A stretch of DNA of 64,000 bases from NCBI RefSeq assembly GCF_019805165.1, contig NZ_RWIJ01000006.1, forward strand, positions 113,033-177,032, written 5' to 3'. The DNA comes from Azospirillum sp. 412522 (GTDB lineage Bacteria > Pseudomonadota > Alphaproteobacteria > Azospirillales > Azospirillaceae). The notes under the pieces are model-generated. The model did not search any database and was not told where the DNA came from. It was given only the letters and a program-made list of their open reading frames with translations. Of the stretch, positions 27,936 through 37,487 are shown in pieces; positions within the stretch are counted from its first letter, which is position 1, and every line of letters begins with the position of its first letter. Made by a program: the position numbers and the translations under genes.

Positions 27936-28304
27936 GTGGCGCGTATCGCTGGCGTCAACATCCCCGCGCAGAAGCGCGTGGAGATCGGGTTGACCTACAT
28001 CCATGGCATCGGCCCCTTCAAGGCCAAGGAAATCTGCGCGAAGCTGGAGATTCCGGCCGAGCGTCGCGTGAACGAGCTGACGGACGACGAAGTCCTGAAG
28101 ATTCGCGAGACCATCGACGCCGACTATCGCGTCGAGGGCGATCTTCGCCGCGAAGTCGCGATGAACATCAAGCGTCTGATGGACCTGGGCTGCTACCGTG
28201 GCCTGCGTCACCGCAAGGGCCTGCCGGTCCGCGGCCAGCGCACCCACACGAACGCCCGCACCCGCAAGGGTCCGGCCAAGCCGATCGCCGGCAAGAAGAA
28301 GTAA
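27936..28304 (+). CDS. rpsM: 30S ribosomal protein S13
   Basis: 122 residues, full length. It begins [20 protein letters not shown] and carries the conserved [20 protein letters not shown], then a basic tail. S13 sits in the head of the small subunit at the bridge to the large one. The start is GTG with GAGGAGA at 27924-27930. First gene of the rpsM-rpsK-rpoA-rplQ operon. No rpsD is present between rpsK and rpoA, as usual in alphaproteobacteria. Confidence 0.98.
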   Translation: MARIAGVNIPAQKRVEIGLTYIHGIGPFKAKEICAKLEIPAERRVNELTDDEVLKIRETIDADYRVEGDLRREVAMNIKRLMDLGCYRGLRHRKGLPVRGQRTHTNARTRKGPAKPIAGKKK

Positions 28305-28319
28305 GAGGACGAACGCAAA

Positions 28320-28718
28320 ATGGCCAAGCCCTCCGCCGCTTCTCAGCGCCTGCGTCGTCGCGAGCGCAAGAACATCACCGCCGGCGTCGCTCACGTGAAC
28401 GCCTCGTTCAACAACACGATGATCACCATCACCGACGCGCAGGGCAACACGATTGCCTGGTCGTCGTCGGGCACCATGGGCTTCAAGGGTTCGCGCAAGT
28501 CGACGCCCTACGCCGCCCAGGTCGCTGCCGAGGACGCCGGCCGCAAGGCTCAGGAACACGGCATGAAGACCCTGGAAGTCGAGGTCAAGGGTCCGGGTTC
28601 GGGGCGTGAGTCCGCCCTGCGCGCCCTGCAGTCGATCGGCTTCCAGATCACCTCGATCCGCGACGTCACGCCGATCCCGCACAACGGCGTTCGCCCGCCG
28701 AAGAAGCGTCGCGTCTGA
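28320..28718 (+). CDS. rpsK: 30S ribosomal protein S11
   Basis: 132 residues with hallmark segments [39 protein letters not shown] and the C-terminal [20 protein letters not shown]11 lines the platform of the small subunit near the E-site mRNA. It follows rpsM after 15 bp with an AGGACG site. Confidence 0.98.
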   Translation: MAKPSAASQRLRRRERKNITAGVAHVNASFNNTMITITDAQGNTIAWSSSGTMGFKGSRKSTPYAAQVAAEDAGRKAQEHGMKTLEVEVKGPGSGRESALRALQSIGFQITSIRDVTPIPHNGVRPPKKRRV

Positions 28719-28763
28719 TCCAGTATCGTTTCCGCACCCGCGGGGACCGACCGTTCCGGGACA

Positions 28764-28788
28764 GGGGGCCGCAGCCATCGCGGCCCCC
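28764..28788 (+). terminator. Hairpin between rpsK and rpoA
   Basis: Perfect 9-bp GC-rich stem GGGGGCCGC / GCGGCCCCC with a 7-nt loop and no T-run, inside the 135-bp gap. More likely an mRNA-processing or attenuation element inside the operon than a full stop. Confidence 0.5.
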
Positions 28789-28853
28789 TCAGCATGGGAA
28801 CGGATTCGGCCCCGCGGGTTCGTGTTCACCCGATGGCATCTTGAGGTCTACCC

Positions 28854-29870
28854 GTGCTTCAGAAGAACTGGCAGGAACTGATTAAGCCGAGCAAGCTGGA
28901 CATCCAGCCCGGCGACGATGCCGACCGCTTCGCGACCGTGGTCGCCGAACCGCTGGAGCGCGGCTTCGGTCTGACCCTGGGCAATGCGCTGCGCCGCATC
29001 CTGCTCTCCTCTCTGCAGGGCGCCGCGGTCACGTCGATCCACATCGACGGCGTGCTGCACGAGTTCTCGTCGATCCCCGGCGTCCGCGAGGACGTGACCG
29101 ACATCGTCCTGAACATCAAGACGATGGGTCTGCGCATGGGCGGCGACGGCCCGAAGCGCATGCGCCTGCGCGCCGAAGGCCCGGGCGAGGTCAAGGCCGG
29201 CATGATCGAGACCGGTCCCGACATCCAGGTGATGGATCCGGAGCTGGTCATCTGCACGCTGGACAACGGCGCGCGCCTGAACATGGAACTGACGGTCGAG
29301 ACCGGCAAGGGCTATGTCCCGGCCAGCCAGAACCGTCCGGAAGACGCGCCCATCGGCCTGATCCCGATCGACGCCCTGTTCTCGCCGGTCCGCAAGGTGT
29401 CCTACAAGGTCGACAACGCCCGCGTCGGGCAGGTCACCGACTATGACCGCCTGTCGATGACGGTGGAGACCAACGGTTCGGTCAAGCCGGACGACGCGGT
29501 GGCGCTCGCCGCCCGCATCCTGCAGGACCAGCTGCAGCTGTTCATCAACTTCGAGGAGCCGACGCACGCCGTCTCCGAGGAGAAGCACGAGGAGGTTCCG
29601 TTCAACAAGAACCTGCTCCGCAAGGTGGACGAGCTGGAGCTGTCGGTCCGTTCGGCCAACTGCCTCAAGAACGACAACATCGTCTACATCGGCGACCTGG
29701 TGCAGAAGACGGAGGCGGAAATGCTCCGCACCCCGAACTTCGGCCGCAAGTCGCTGAACGAGATCAAGGAAGTGCTGTCCCAGATGGGCCTGCACCTCGG
29801 TATGGAAATCCCGAACTGGCCGCCGGAGAACATCGAAGAGCTGGCCAAGCGTCTGGAAGAGCCGTACTAA
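28854..29870 (+). CDS. rpoA: RNA polymerase alpha subunit
   Basis: 338 residues. The N-terminal assembly domain includes [20 protein letters not shown] and [13 protein letters not shown]. After a flexible acidic linker, the C-terminal domain carries [21 protein letters not shown] and [20 protein letters not shown], which bind UP elements and activators. The start is GTG at 28854, preceded by TTGAGGT and matching the family N-terminus ([14 protein letters not shown]). Confidence 0.98.
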   Translation: MLQKNWQELIKPSKLDIQPGDDADRFATVVAEPLERGFGLTLGNALRRILLSSLQGAAVTSIHIDGVLHEFSSIPGVREDVTDIVLNIKTMGLRMGGDGPKRMRLRAEGPGEVKAGMIETGPDIQVMDPELVICTLDNGARLNMELTVETGKGYVPASQNRPEDAPIGLIPIDALFSPVRKVSYKVDNARVGQVTDYDRLSMTVETNGSVKPDDAVALAARILQDQLQLFINFEEPTHAVSEEKHEEVPFNKNLLRKVDELELSVRSANCLKNDNIVYIGDLVQKTEAEMLRTPNFGRKSLNEIKEVLSQMGLHLGMEIPNWPPENIEELAKRLEEPY

Positions 29871-30030
29871 GCATCTCGCTGTTTCCCGCGCCCTTCCGGC
29901 CGTCAGGCGGGGAGGGCGCATTTCCCAGGGCCGGAACGGCCCGACCCCATCGCCGTACCAGCGTTACGACTGGGCGGCGGGGTTCACGATCGGCTCCCCG
30001 AGGGGGGCCATGCCATGAAGGAGGACCGCC

Positions 30031-30459
30031 ATGCGTCACGGCGTTTCGGGACGTAAGTTCAGCAAGACCAGCAGCCACCGCAAGGCCATGTTCTCGAACA
30101 TGGCGAACGCGGTGATCAAGCACGAGCAGATCACCACCACCCTGCCGAAGGCGAAGGACCTGCGTCCGATCGTCGACAAGCTGATCACGCTCGGCAAGAA
30201 GGGTGGCCTGGCCAACCGTCGCCTGGCTTTCGCCCAGCTGCGCGACAACGAGACGGTGACCAAGCTGTTCACCGTCCTCGCCGACCGCTACAAGGACCGT
30301 CAGGGCGGCTACAGCCGCGTCCTGAAGGCCGGCTTCCGCTACGGCGACGCCGCCGACATGGCGGTGTTCGAGTTGGTCGAGCGCGACGTCTCCGCCAAGG
30401 GCCAGAACTCCGGCCCGACGCAGGAGGCCGCCGAGGCCGAGGGCGAGACCGCCGAGTAA
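30031..30459 (+). CDS. rplQ: 50S ribosomal protein L17
   Basis: 142 residues. It begins [20 protein letters not shown] and contains [18 protein letters not shown] and [20 protein letters not shown]. The C-terminal 20 residues are acidic. A perfect AAGGAGGA at 30018-30025 sets the start. L17 is by the polypeptide exit region of the large subunit. Last gene of the operon. Confidence 0.98.
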   Translation: MRHGVSGRKFSKTSSHRKAMFSNMANAVIKHEQITTTLPKAKDLRPIVDKLITLGKKGGLANRRLAFAQLRDNETVTKLFTVLADRYKDRQGGYSRVLKAGFRYGDAADMAVFELVERDVSAKGQNSGPTQEAAEAEGETAE

Positions 30460-30560
30460 CATGGCCGGCAATCGCGCGGTGCATTCTGACTGTGCGGCAT
30501 CGGGTCTCAGGACCCCGTGTTGCACAGGACGGAACCGCCGATATCGGTGATATATTGGAC

Positions 30561-30595
30561 CCTTCCTTCGGGGACTTCTCCGAAGGAGGGGTTTT
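30561..30595 (+). terminator. Rho-independent terminator of the rpsM-rplQ operon
   Basis: Stem CTTCCTTCGG / CCGAAGGAGG (one G-T pair), short loop, then GTTTTCTCTT. It lies 100 nt after the rplQ stop and just upstream of the next gene. Confidence 0.75.
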
Positions 30596-30614
30596 CTCTT
30601 ATGTGGCCGGTCGA

Positions 30615-31193
30615 ATGTTGCGTTCTCTTTACACGCGCCTCCAGCGCCTGTCCGCCCGCGACGATGCCGTCTGGTGGATGTCGGCGATTTCCTTCGCCGA
30701 AAGCTCCTTCTTCCCGTTGCCGCCGGACGTGATGCTGGTGCCGATGTGTCTGGAGAAGCCGAAGAAGCTCTGGTTCTACACCAACATCTGCGCCTTCGCG
30801 TCGCTGCTGGGCGGCCTGTTGGGCTATGCGCTGGGCTTCTATCTGTTCGAGAGCGTCGGGCGGATGATCATCGACTTCTACAATGCGCAGGAGTCATTCC
30901 AGCATTTCCAGGAGATGTTCTCGGAGTTCGGCCCCTGGTTCCTGATCCTGAAGGGGGTGACGCCGATCCCCTACAAGCTGCTGACGATCACCGCGGGATT
31001 CGCCCATCTCGACCTGACGGTCTTCATCCTCTGTTCGATCGTCGCGCGTTTTTCCCGATTCTACATGATCGCCATCCTGCTGCACTTCTATGGCCCGCAG
31101 GTTCAACACATCATCGAGAAGCGTCTGATGCTGGTGGCCACCGTCCTTCTCGTCGTGGTGGTCGGCGGCCTGCTCAGCTTCAAGTTCGTCTGA
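30615..31193 (+). CDS. YqaA/DedA-related membrane protein (VTT/SNARE-associated domain)
   Basis: 192 residues with several membrane segments. SFAESSFFPLPPDVMLVPMC and LKGVTPIPYKLLTITAGFA, then the SRF-rich reentrant region, are typical of YqaA-type members of the DedA superfamily, linked to lipid scrambling and envelope homeostasis. The start at ATG 30615 gives the family N-terminus (MLRSLYTRLQRLS); a GTG four codons upstream is possible. No ribosome-binding site is obvious. Confidence 0.85.
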   Translation: MLRSLYTRLQRLSARDDAVWWMSAISFAESSFFPLPPDVMLVPMCLEKPKKLWFYTNICAFASLLGGLLGYALGFYLFESVGRMIIDFYNAQESFQHFQEMFSEFGPWFLILKGVTPIPYKLLTITAGFAHLDLTVFILCSIVARFSRFYMIAILLHFYGPQVQHIIEKRLMLVATVLLVVVVGGLLSFKFV

Positions 31194-31207
31194 TCCCGTT
31201 TGCCTGA

Positions 31208-31477
31208 TCAGTCCGGCATGCCCTGGTCCTGGCGGTTGCGCCGGGACGCGGGCAGGGCGTCGCGGTCGGCGCGGTCGCGGCGCACGATCAGGACGATGGC
31301 GACCGCCACGAACAGGCCGCCCAGCAGCGGGACGATCATCTCGCCCATGCCGATGTTGGGCAGAGCCAGCACGCGCGAAGCCAGCATCACCAAGCCGAGA
31401 ACGAGCAGCGCCAGCAGCAGCCGCAAGGAGCGGTGACGTTGCGGTCCGCCGTCCGATTTCGGTGTCATTTCAGTCAT
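31208..31477 (-). CDS. Small two-helix membrane protein, unknown
   Basis: 89 residues with two membrane segments, LRLLLALLVLGLVMLASRVL and MIVPLLGGLFVAVAIVLIV, and a basic cytoplasmic tail (RRDRADRD). Starts at 31477 and 31468 are both possible; AAGGGAA spaces better for 31468. It is divergent from the lipoprotein gene. No known family recognised. Confidence 0.65.
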   Translation of the reverse strand: MTEMTPKSDGGPQRHRSLRLLLALLVLGLVMLASRVLALPNIGMGEMIVPLLGGLFVAVAIVLIVRRDRADRDALPASRRNRQDQGMPD

Positions 31478-31592
31478 TCCCTTCTTGCTACGGTTATCGG
31501 CATAGTGGGGACCGAACGGGGAATGGTCCAGAGGGGTGTGGCATTCCGCCATGCCCATGGCCGTTCTCACAACAAGAACAATAGGAGCCGTC

Positions 31593-31958
31593 GTGGCTAT
31601 GTTCCGTCCGGTCCGTCTCTTCGCCCCGCTTGTCGCCGTGGCCCTGCTCGGCCTGTCGGCCTGCGCCGATCCGGCCGCGCGCCCCGCCTCCGGCCCGGCG
31701 CCCACCGTCACCGTGGTCCCCGGACCGTCCACCCCGCGCGCCGGCACCGACGACCAGTCGTTGCTGCTCGACGGCGGCACCGGTGCCGGCGCCTCCTGTC
31801 AGGCCCAGTGCGAGCGCAGCCACAATGTCTGCATGGATTCGGTCGCAGCCCGCAACCAGGGTGGCATCGACCGCACCGACTCGACGCCCTTCAGCCCGAC
31901 CGACAACTGCAGCTACCAGCTGAAGCAGTGCTACCAGCGCTGCACGTCGGTGCGCTGA
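31593..31958 (+). CDS. Small cysteine-rich lipoprotein
   Basis: 121 residues. A signal segment (PVRLFAPLVAVALLGLSAC) ends in a lipobox with the acylated cysteine. After a Pro/Ala-rich linker the C-terminal 50 residues hold six cysteines (CQAQCERSHNVC, NCSYQLKQCYQRC) likely forming disulphides. The GTG at 31593 has AGGAG at ideal spacing; ATG 31599 is the alternative. It ends 11 bp before rarA and may be cotranscribed with it. Function unknown. Confidence 0.75.
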   Translation: MAMFRPVRLFAPLVAVALLGLSACADPAARPASGPAPTVTVVPGPSTPRAGTDDQSLLLDGGTGAGASCQAQCERSHNVCMDSVAARNQGGIDRTDSTPFSPTDNCSYQLKQCYQRCTSVR

Positions 31959-31969
31959 GGCAGCGGGTC

Positions 31970-33289
31970 ATGGCGAAACGCGGCGAGTCGGGCGGAGGTG
32001 CCGGGCTGTTCGAATCGGCGGCTCCCCGTCCGCTCGCCGACCGGTTGCGCCCGCGCACGCTGGACGAAGTCGTCGGGCAGGACCATCTGCTGAAGCCCGA
32101 CGGCCCGCTGGGCCGCATGGTGGCGGCGCGGCGGCTGGCCTCCATGATCCTGTGGGGGCCGCCCGGCTGCGGCAAGACCACCATCGCCCGCCTGCTCGCC
32201 CACAGCACCGACCTGCATTTCGAACCGCTGTCGGCGGTCTTCTCCGGCGTCGCCGACCTGCGCAAGGTCTTCGACGCCGCCCGCGCCCGCCGGGCGGCGG
32301 GGCAGGGCACGCTGCTGTTCATCGACGAGATCCATCGCTTCAACCGCTCCCAGCAGGACGGCTTCCTCCCCTTCGTCGAGGACGGCACCGTCACGCTGGT
32401 CGGCGCCACCACCGAGAATCCGTCCTTCGAACTGAACGCCGCCTTGCTGTCGCGGGCGCAGGTCTTCGTGCTGAGCCGGCTGGACGATGCGGCGCTGGAA
32501 AAGCTGCTGTCGCGGGCCGAGGCCGAGATGGGCCGGCCGCTGCCGCTGGACGCCGACGCGCGTGCCGCGGTGAAGGCGATGGCCGACGGCGACGGCCGCT
32601 TCTGCCTGAACCTGTGCGAGGAACTCTTCGCGCTGCCGGGCGACACGGTGCTGGACACCAACGCGCTCGCCGCCACCATCCAGCGCCGCGCCCCGCTCTA
32701 CGACAAGGCGCAGGAGGGTCATTACAACCTGATCAGCGCGCTGCACAAGTCGCTGCGCGGGTCGGACACCGACGCGGCGCTCTACTGGTACAGCCGCATG
32801 CTGGATGGCGGGGAGGATCCGCGCTACATCGCCCGGCGGCTGACCCGTTTCGCGGTGGAGGATGTCGGGCTGGCCGATCCCAACGCCCTGACCCAGGCCA
32901 TCGCCGCCTGGGAAGCCTATGAGCGGCTCGGCAGCCCGGAAGGCGAACTGGCCCTGGCGCAGCTGGTCATCTATCTGGGCACGGCGCCGAAGTCGAACGC
33001 CGGATACACGGCCTACAAGGCGTCGGTGCGGGCGGCGAAGGAGACCGGCTCTCTGATGCCGCCCAAGCATATCCTGAACGCGCCGACCAAGCTGATGAAG
33101 AGCATCGGCTACGGCAAGGGATACGAGTACGACCACGACACGGCGGACGGCTTTTCCGGCCAGAACTACTTCCCCGAAGGGATGGCGCGGCGCGAATTCT
33201 ACCAGCCGGTGGAGCGCGGTTTCGAACGCGATCTGCGCAAGCGGCTCGACTATTGGGCCAAGCTGCGCGAGCGGCGCGGGGAGGAGTAG
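31970..33289 (+). CDS. rarA: Replication-associated recombination AAA+ ATPase RarA (MgsA)
   Basis: 439 residues. The clamp-loader-like ATPase has Walker A GPPGCGKT (63-70) and Walker B LLFIDEIHRF (DEIH 119-122), followed by GATTENPSFELNAALLSRA with sensor 1. The MgsA C-terminal tetramerisation domain is seen in DAALYWYSRMLDGGEDPRYI and PKSNAGYTAYKA. RarA acts at stalled forks with SSB. The ATG at 31970 follows a CAGCGGG. Confidence 0.95.
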   Translation: MAKRGESGGGAGLFESAAPRPLADRLRPRTLDEVVGQDHLLKPDGPLGRMVAARRLASMILWGPPGCGKTTIARLLAHSTDLHFEPLSAVFSGVADLRKVFDAARARRAAGQGTLLFIDEIHRFNRSQQDGFLPFVEDGTVTLVGATTENPSFELNAALLSRAQVFVLSRLDDAALEKLLSRAEAEMGRPLPLDADARAAVKAMADGDGRFCLNLCEELFALPGDTVLDTNALAATIQRRAPLYDKAQEGHYNLISALHKSLRGSDTDAALYWYSRMLDGGEDPRYIARRLTRFAVEDVGLADPNALTQAIAAWEAYERLGSPEGELALAQLVIYLGTAPKSNAGYTAYKASVRAAKETGSLMPPKHILNAPTKLMKSIGYGKGYEYDHDTADGFSGQNYFPEGMARREFYQPVERGFERDLRKRLDYWAKLRERRGEE

Positions 33290-33353
33290 GGGGCGGACGT
33301 CGTGCCGGCGCAGGCTGTATCGCGGCCGGGCAACGTCCGCTGAACGGCGCCTC

Positions 33354-33581
33354 TTACGCCGCCATCCCATCCGCCGGGGTCGAGGCGATCAGCCGGTAGT
33401 GGCTGGTGTCGGCGAGGACTGAGCAGCTCAGGGTCTTCGATACCCCTTCGTCCTCGGTGCTGACGACGCGGGCGTGCGGAATGCCCAGCAGGTTGACCGT
33501 TGCCGTCACCCGCCAACCGCGGCCGCCGGCGCTGCCGACCGGTTGGAAAACCTGCCCGATCTGGACATGCCTCTTGCTCAT
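33354..33581 (-). CDS. Small conserved-looking protein, unknown
   Basis: 75 residues starting MSKRHVQIGQVFQPVGSAGG, then a beta-rich body (GWRVTATVNLLGIPHARVVS, TLSCSVLADTSHYRLI). CGAGGG upstream supports the start. No motif recognised. It lies between convergent rarA and EipB. A sequence resembling a CtrA half-box pair (TCAA-N7-TTAA at 33639-33653) lies about 60 bp upstream, one base off consensus. Confidence 0.65.
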   Translation of the reverse strand: MSKRHVQIGQVFQPVGSAGGRGWRVTATVNLLGIPHARVVSTEDEGVSKTLSCSVLADTSHYRLIASTPADGMAA

Positions 33582-33755
33582 GACGGAAAACCCTCGGACG
33601 GCCGGCCCCCTACGGGGAGCCGGCCTGTTGCGCAATATTCAACCGACAGTTAAGCGCAGCAACGAAAAGGGATCAACAGGGAAACTGTTGCGCATCCCAC
33701 AGGACGGCAAACCCGTCGGGAAATGTCACGGGCCGCCGCCGCCGATACGGCCCGG

Positions 33756-34625
33756 TCAGCAGCCCGACTTCGGCAGAGCCTCGATCTTTTCCAGCACCGC
33801 GTTCACGGTGAAATCGCCATAGTCGATCTGCATGGACTCGGCGATGCCGTTTTCCAGCAGGTGCAGGCTCATCTCGTATTCCGGCTGGGCCGAGTCGCTC
33901 TGCAGCGGGAAGAAGGCCATGCGCACCGGCCAGGCCTTGCCCACCTTCAGCAGCGGATCCTTGCCGGAATCCTTCGGCGCGGCGGGCTTGCCGACGACGG
34001 TCGACACCTCGGTCGGCCCCTCCGCATCGGATCCGTCGAAGATGGTGCGGGTGAAGAAGGGTTCCTTCCGTTCGGCATGGTCCAGGATCGCCAGCGTGTG
34101 GGCGGTCGGGAACATGGTGCTGGCCGGAAGCTCCATCTCCTGGGGTTCGGGCTTGGTGAACTGGGCGCTTCCGGCGCCGTCGCGGTTCAGGTTCGCCTCG
34201 CCGCGCACCTCCTCGTCCACTTCGCCGTTCACCAGCTTGCGGACGTTGAAGCGGTAGCGCAGACCGTCCTTCGATTCCCAGGTCGTGTAGTTGGTGTTCA
34301 TCGCCATGTCCTCGCCCTCGCTGTAGACGAAGCGCAGTTGGAAGCGCTGCTCCGTCGTCCAGCCGTCGCAGGCGTCGGCCCATTCGAACATCATGCGGCC
34401 ACGGACGTCGCTGACCTTCGATCCGTTGCGTGCCGAACCCAGCGACATGGCGTAGATCGCCCGGTGGGGCTGGATCTTCGCCGCCACCGCCGCCAGCGAG
34501 GTGGCGGCCGGCTGGGCCAGGGCAGGGGAGGCCGCGAGGAAAGCACCGGTGGAGATGGCGGCTGCGAGGACCGCGCCAACGGTTGTCGGGAAGGCAGAAA
34601 GACGGTCGAGCAAGACGGGATCCAC
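33756..34625 (-). CDS. EipB-family (DUF1849) periplasmic envelope-integrity protein
   Basis: About 289 residues. A signal peptide (TTVGAVLAAAISTGAFLA, cleavage near ALAQ) precedes a beta-rich body with PHRAIYAMSLGSARNGSKVS, RGRMMFEWADACDGWTTEQR and MFPTAHTLAILDHAERKEPF, as in EipB/DUF1849 of alphaproteobacteria. EipB in Brucella is a beta-spiral periplasmic protein needed for envelope integrity. No ATG starts the frame; GTG at 34625 is my choice, TTG at 34613 the alternative, so the start is uncertain. It diverges from the dehydrogenase gene. Confidence 0.82.
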   Translation of the reverse strand: MDPVLLDRLSAFPTTVGAVLAAAISTGAFLAASPALAQPAATSLAAVAAKIQPHRAIYAMSLGSARNGSKVSDVRGRMMFEWADACDGWTTEQRFQLRFVYSEGEDMAMNTNYTTWESKDGLRYRFNVRKLVNGEVDEEVRGEANLNRDGAGSAQFTKPEPQEMELPASTMFPTAHTLAILDHAERKEPFFTRTIFDGSDAEGPTEVSTVVGKPAAPKDSGKDPLLKVGKAWPVRMAFFPLQSDSAQPEYEMSLHLLENGIAESMQIDYGDFTVNAVLEKIEALPKSGC

Positions 34626-34721
34626 AGGTGATTGACGGCTCTTGGTGAAGTATGGGTGTTTTCGACGCGGTCCGAAAGGCCCGACACCCGATCGTCCTAT
34701 CAATGGAAGGGAACCGCCGGA

Positions 34722-35750
34722 ATGACAAGCCCTGCCGAGGTGCCGTTTGCGACGCAGTCGGACAGTACCGCCTCCCGCTCCGCCGCCCGCCCGGTGCTGC
34801 TGCTGACCCGCCGCCTGCCCGATGCGGTGGAGGCGCGGGCCTCGCGCGACTACCGCGTGGTGCTCAACCCGGAGGACCGGGCGTTCAGCGGGGCGCAGAT
34901 CGCCGCCCGCGCGGCGGAGACCGGGGCCGACGCCGTGCTGTGCTGTGCCGGCGACCGGCTGGACGCCGCCGCCATCGCGGCGCTGCCCCAGCGGGTACGG
35001 GTGCTCGCCACCTTCTCCGTCGGGACCGACCATATCGACCTGGAGGCGGCCCGCGCCCGCGGCCTGACCGTCACCAACACGCCGGACGTGCTGACCGACG
35101 CCACCGCCGACATCGCCCTGCTCCTGCTGCTCGGCGCGGCGCGGCGCGCGTCGGAAGGCGAGCGGATGATCCGTGCCAACGCCTGGCCCGGCTGGACCCC
35201 GACCCAGCTGATGGGCACCCATGTCGGCGGCAAGCGGCTGGGCATCGTCGGCATGGGCCGCATCGGGCAGGCGGTGGCGGCCCGCGCCCGCGCCTTCGGC
35301 ATGACCATCCATTACAGCAACCGCCGCCGTCTGCCGCCGGACCTCGAGCTGGGCGCCACCTATCATGCCGATCCGGAGGCGATGCTGCCGGTGTGCGATG
35401 TCCTGTCGCTTCACTTCCCCGCCACGGCGGAAACCCGACATTGGCTGAACGCCGAACGGATCGAGCGGCTGCCGCCGGGTGCCATCGTGATCAATACCGC
35501 GCGCGGCAGCGTGGTGGACGACGCCGCCGTGATCGGTGCGCTGGCGCGCGGCCGTCTCGCCGCCGCCGGCCTCGACGTGTTCGAGAACGAGCCGAACCTG
35601 CATCCCGGCTATCGCGACCTGCCCAACGCCTTCCTGCTGCCGCATCTGGGCAGCGCGACGGTGGAGACGCGGAACGCCATGGGGTTCAAGGCGCTGGACA
35701 ATGTCGATGCGGTGATGGCCGGCCGGCCGGCGCCCGACACGGTGGTGTGA
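34722..35750 (+). CDS. D-2-hydroxyacid dehydrogenase (glyoxylate/hydroxypyruvate reductase-like)
   Basis: 342-residue NAD(P)-dependent oxidoreductase. Rossmann motif GMGRIG at 177-182; catalytic Arg261 (NTARGSVVDD), Glu290 (ENEPN) and His308 (LPHLGSATVETR). Substrate-side ATFSVGTDHIDLEAA and a basic SNRRR after the second strand suggest NADPH preference, as in GhrB/GyaR enzymes reducing glyoxylate or hydroxypyruvate. The start at 34722 has AAGGGAA upstream. Exact substrate unknown. Confidence 0.9.
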   Translation: MTSPAEVPFATQSDSTASRSAARPVLLLTRRLPDAVEARASRDYRVVLNPEDRAFSGAQIAARAAETGADAVLCCAGDRLDAAAIAALPQRVRVLATFSVGTDHIDLEAARARGLTVTNTPDVLTDATADIALLLLLGAARRASEGERMIRANAWPGWTPTQLMGTHVGGKRLGIVGMGRIGQAVAARARAFGMTIHYSNRRRLPPDLELGATYHADPEAMLPVCDVLSLHFPATAETRHWLNAERIERLPPGAIVINTARGSVVDDAAVIGALARGRLAAAGLDVFENEPNLHPGYRDLPNAFLLPHLGSATVETRNAMGFKALDNVDAVMAGRPAPDTVV

Positions 35751-36019
35751 AGGGAAAGGGGGGAGCCTTTTGCCGGCCCCCCCGCCAGCCGCCCTCTGCC
35801 GCCCGCCGCTCCCGGCAGGGATTTCCTGCCCCGAACGGTTGGGGTGGGCAGAAGATGCCGGGCGGGTGGGAAAGAGGCTCCGCCCCCGCCCGGTGATCCG
35901 GCGGCACAATCCGACGGAAATGCATAAAATGCTTGGTATCCGTGGGGTGCGGCAGGTTGGCACGGCGGTTGCTTGGATGAAGGCGAAGTGTTCCGACCTT
36001 CATCTGAGGAGCCGACCCC

Positions 36020-36736
36020 ATGAACGCCATCGTCGCCGCCCTGGACCTGAAGCACCACACCGCCGACCGTTTCGACATGCAGGTCGATTGGTCGCCGGTC
36101 GCGCTGGCGTCGCGTGTCGGGCTTCTGCGGGGGACCGAGCGCCAGGCGCTGGACGAGACGATCGCCCTGCTTGCCGAGGCGAAGGAGACGATCGCCGAGT
36201 TGCAGGAGCGCGTCGCCTACCTGGAAAGCCTGACGATGACGGACGAGCTGACCGGCCTCTTGAACCGGCGCGGCTTCTACAGCCACTTCCGCCGCGAGCT
36301 GGCCTCGGCCCGCCGCCATGGGGCCGCCGGCGGCCTGCTGGTCATGATCGACCTGGACGGCTTCAAGGCCATCAACGACACCCACGGCCATGTCGCCGGC
36401 GACGCCTATCTGCGTCAGGTGGCGCGCATGATCGTCGGCAACGTCCGTCAGGAGGACGTGGTCGCCCGGCTGGGCGGCGACGAGTTCGCCGTGCTTCTGA
36501 CCAACACCGACACCGCCAACGGTCTCGTCCGCGCCCGTCAGCTGGCCGCCATCGCCGACGCGACCCATGTGGAATGGGGCGGCCAGACCCTGCCGGTGCG
36601 CTTCTCCGTCGGCACCCAGCCCTATGGCGCCGACGACAGCGAGGACGAGGTGATGCGCCGCGCCGACGCCATGATGTACGGCGCCAAGGGCGCGCGTCGC
36701 CGCGATGCCAAGCGCAAGGTGAAACGGGCGGCCTGA
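36020..36736 (+). CDS. Diguanylate cyclase (GGDEF domain)
   Basis: 238 residues. A coiled-coil stretch (about 40-70, ending QERVAYLESL) leads into the GGDEF domain, which makes cyclic-di-GMP. The active motif GGDEF is at 152-156, and an inhibitory I-site RQED stands at 143-146, five residues before it, so product inhibition is expected. No membrane or recognised sensor domain; the N-terminal 40 residues are unassigned. TGAGGAG precedes the ATG. It stands alone, near divK-pleD. Confidence 0.93.
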   Translation: MNAIVAALDLKHHTADRFDMQVDWSPVALASRVGLLRGTERQALDETIALLAEAKETIAELQERVAYLESLTMTDELTGLLNRRGFYSHFRRELASARRHGAAGGLLVMIDLDGFKAINDTHGHVAGDAYLRQVARMIVGNVRQEDVVARLGGDEFAVLLTNTDTANGLVRARQLAAIADATHVEWGGQTLPVRFSVGTQPYGADDSEDEVMRRADAMMYGAKGARRRDAKRKVKRAA

Positions 36737-37038
36737 TCCCCGCCCGGTTGCCCGTCCCACCGGTCGGCCGGACATTGCCTCTCCCGACAACCGGAGACCG
36801 CCCGCGCCCGCCGCGGGCGGTTTTCCTTTGCCTGCATGGTGTTCGGAGGATCGCCGCAAGAAGGCGATAGGGGTCCCATCCCGCAGTCCGGTAACGACTA
36901 TTTAACCGTCGCGACCTAATCAGAAAGGGGATATACCGGATCCGCGGTCCTGCAACCGCGCCTGCGGCCAGCCGGCCGAGGGTTGGCGTGGTGCGGCGTC
37001 GGACGGCGTGAACGCGGGGGCACACCCAGGGAGGATGC
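36737..37038. terminator. 302-bp gap with terminator of the diguanylate cyclase gene
   Basis: Perfect 10-bp stem ACCGCCCGCG / CGCGGGCGGT at 36797-36821, 5-nt loop, followed by T-rich TTTTCC. The remaining 215 bp up to divK should hold the divK promoter, but no clear -35/-10 pair stands out. Confidence 0.8.
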
Positions 37039-37446
37039 ATGTCAGCGGAGCCGTGCGGTCCATTGGCGACCGGTGGTAAGCCGACCAAAACCGTCCTCAT
37101 CGTCGAGGACAACGAGCTGAACATGAAGCTCTTTCATGACCTGCTCGAAGCGCACGGCTATGGCACGCTGCAGACCCGCGAAGGCATGGAGGCGATGCGG
37201 CTGGCCCGTCAGCACCGTCCCGACCTGATCCTGATGGACATCCAGCTGCCGGAGGTGTCGGGGCTGGAGGTCACCCGTTGGATCAAGGACGATCCGGAGC
37301 TGAGGAGCATCCCGGTCGTGGCCGTCACCGCCTTCGCCATGAAGGGCGACGAGGAGAAAATCCGTCAGGGCGGCTGCGAGGATTATGTGGCGAAGCCCAT
37401 CTCGGTCGTGAAGTTCCTGGAAACGGTCAAGAAATTTCTCAGCTAA
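37039..37446 (+). CDS. divK: DivK-type single-domain response regulator
   Basis: 135 residues: a lone receiver domain with the acidic pocket VEDN, phospho-acceptor Asp67 ([13 protein letters not shown]), Thr in VAVTAF and Lys in YVAKPIS. In Caulobacter DivK is phosphorylated by polar kinases PleC/DivJ and controls CtrA through DivL-CckA. The N-terminus carries about 15 extra residues. GGGAGGA precedes the ATG. It is followed by pleD after 41 bp, the classic divK-pleD order. Confidence 0.93.
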   Translation: MSAEPCGPLATGGKPTKTVLIVEDNELNMKLFHDLLEAHGYGTLQTREGMEAMRLARQHRPDLILMDIQLPEVSGLEVTRWIKDDPELRSIPVVAVTAFAMKGDEEKIRQGGCEDYVAKPISVVKFLETVKKFLS

Positions 37447-37487
37447 GTCGGTCTCCTCTGTAGCAATTCTGCAGGATTCTCCTTCCG

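Noticed and set aside
36900..36930. CtrA box upstream of divK
   Set aside because: TTTAACC and CTAAT words occur but their spacing is not seven bases.
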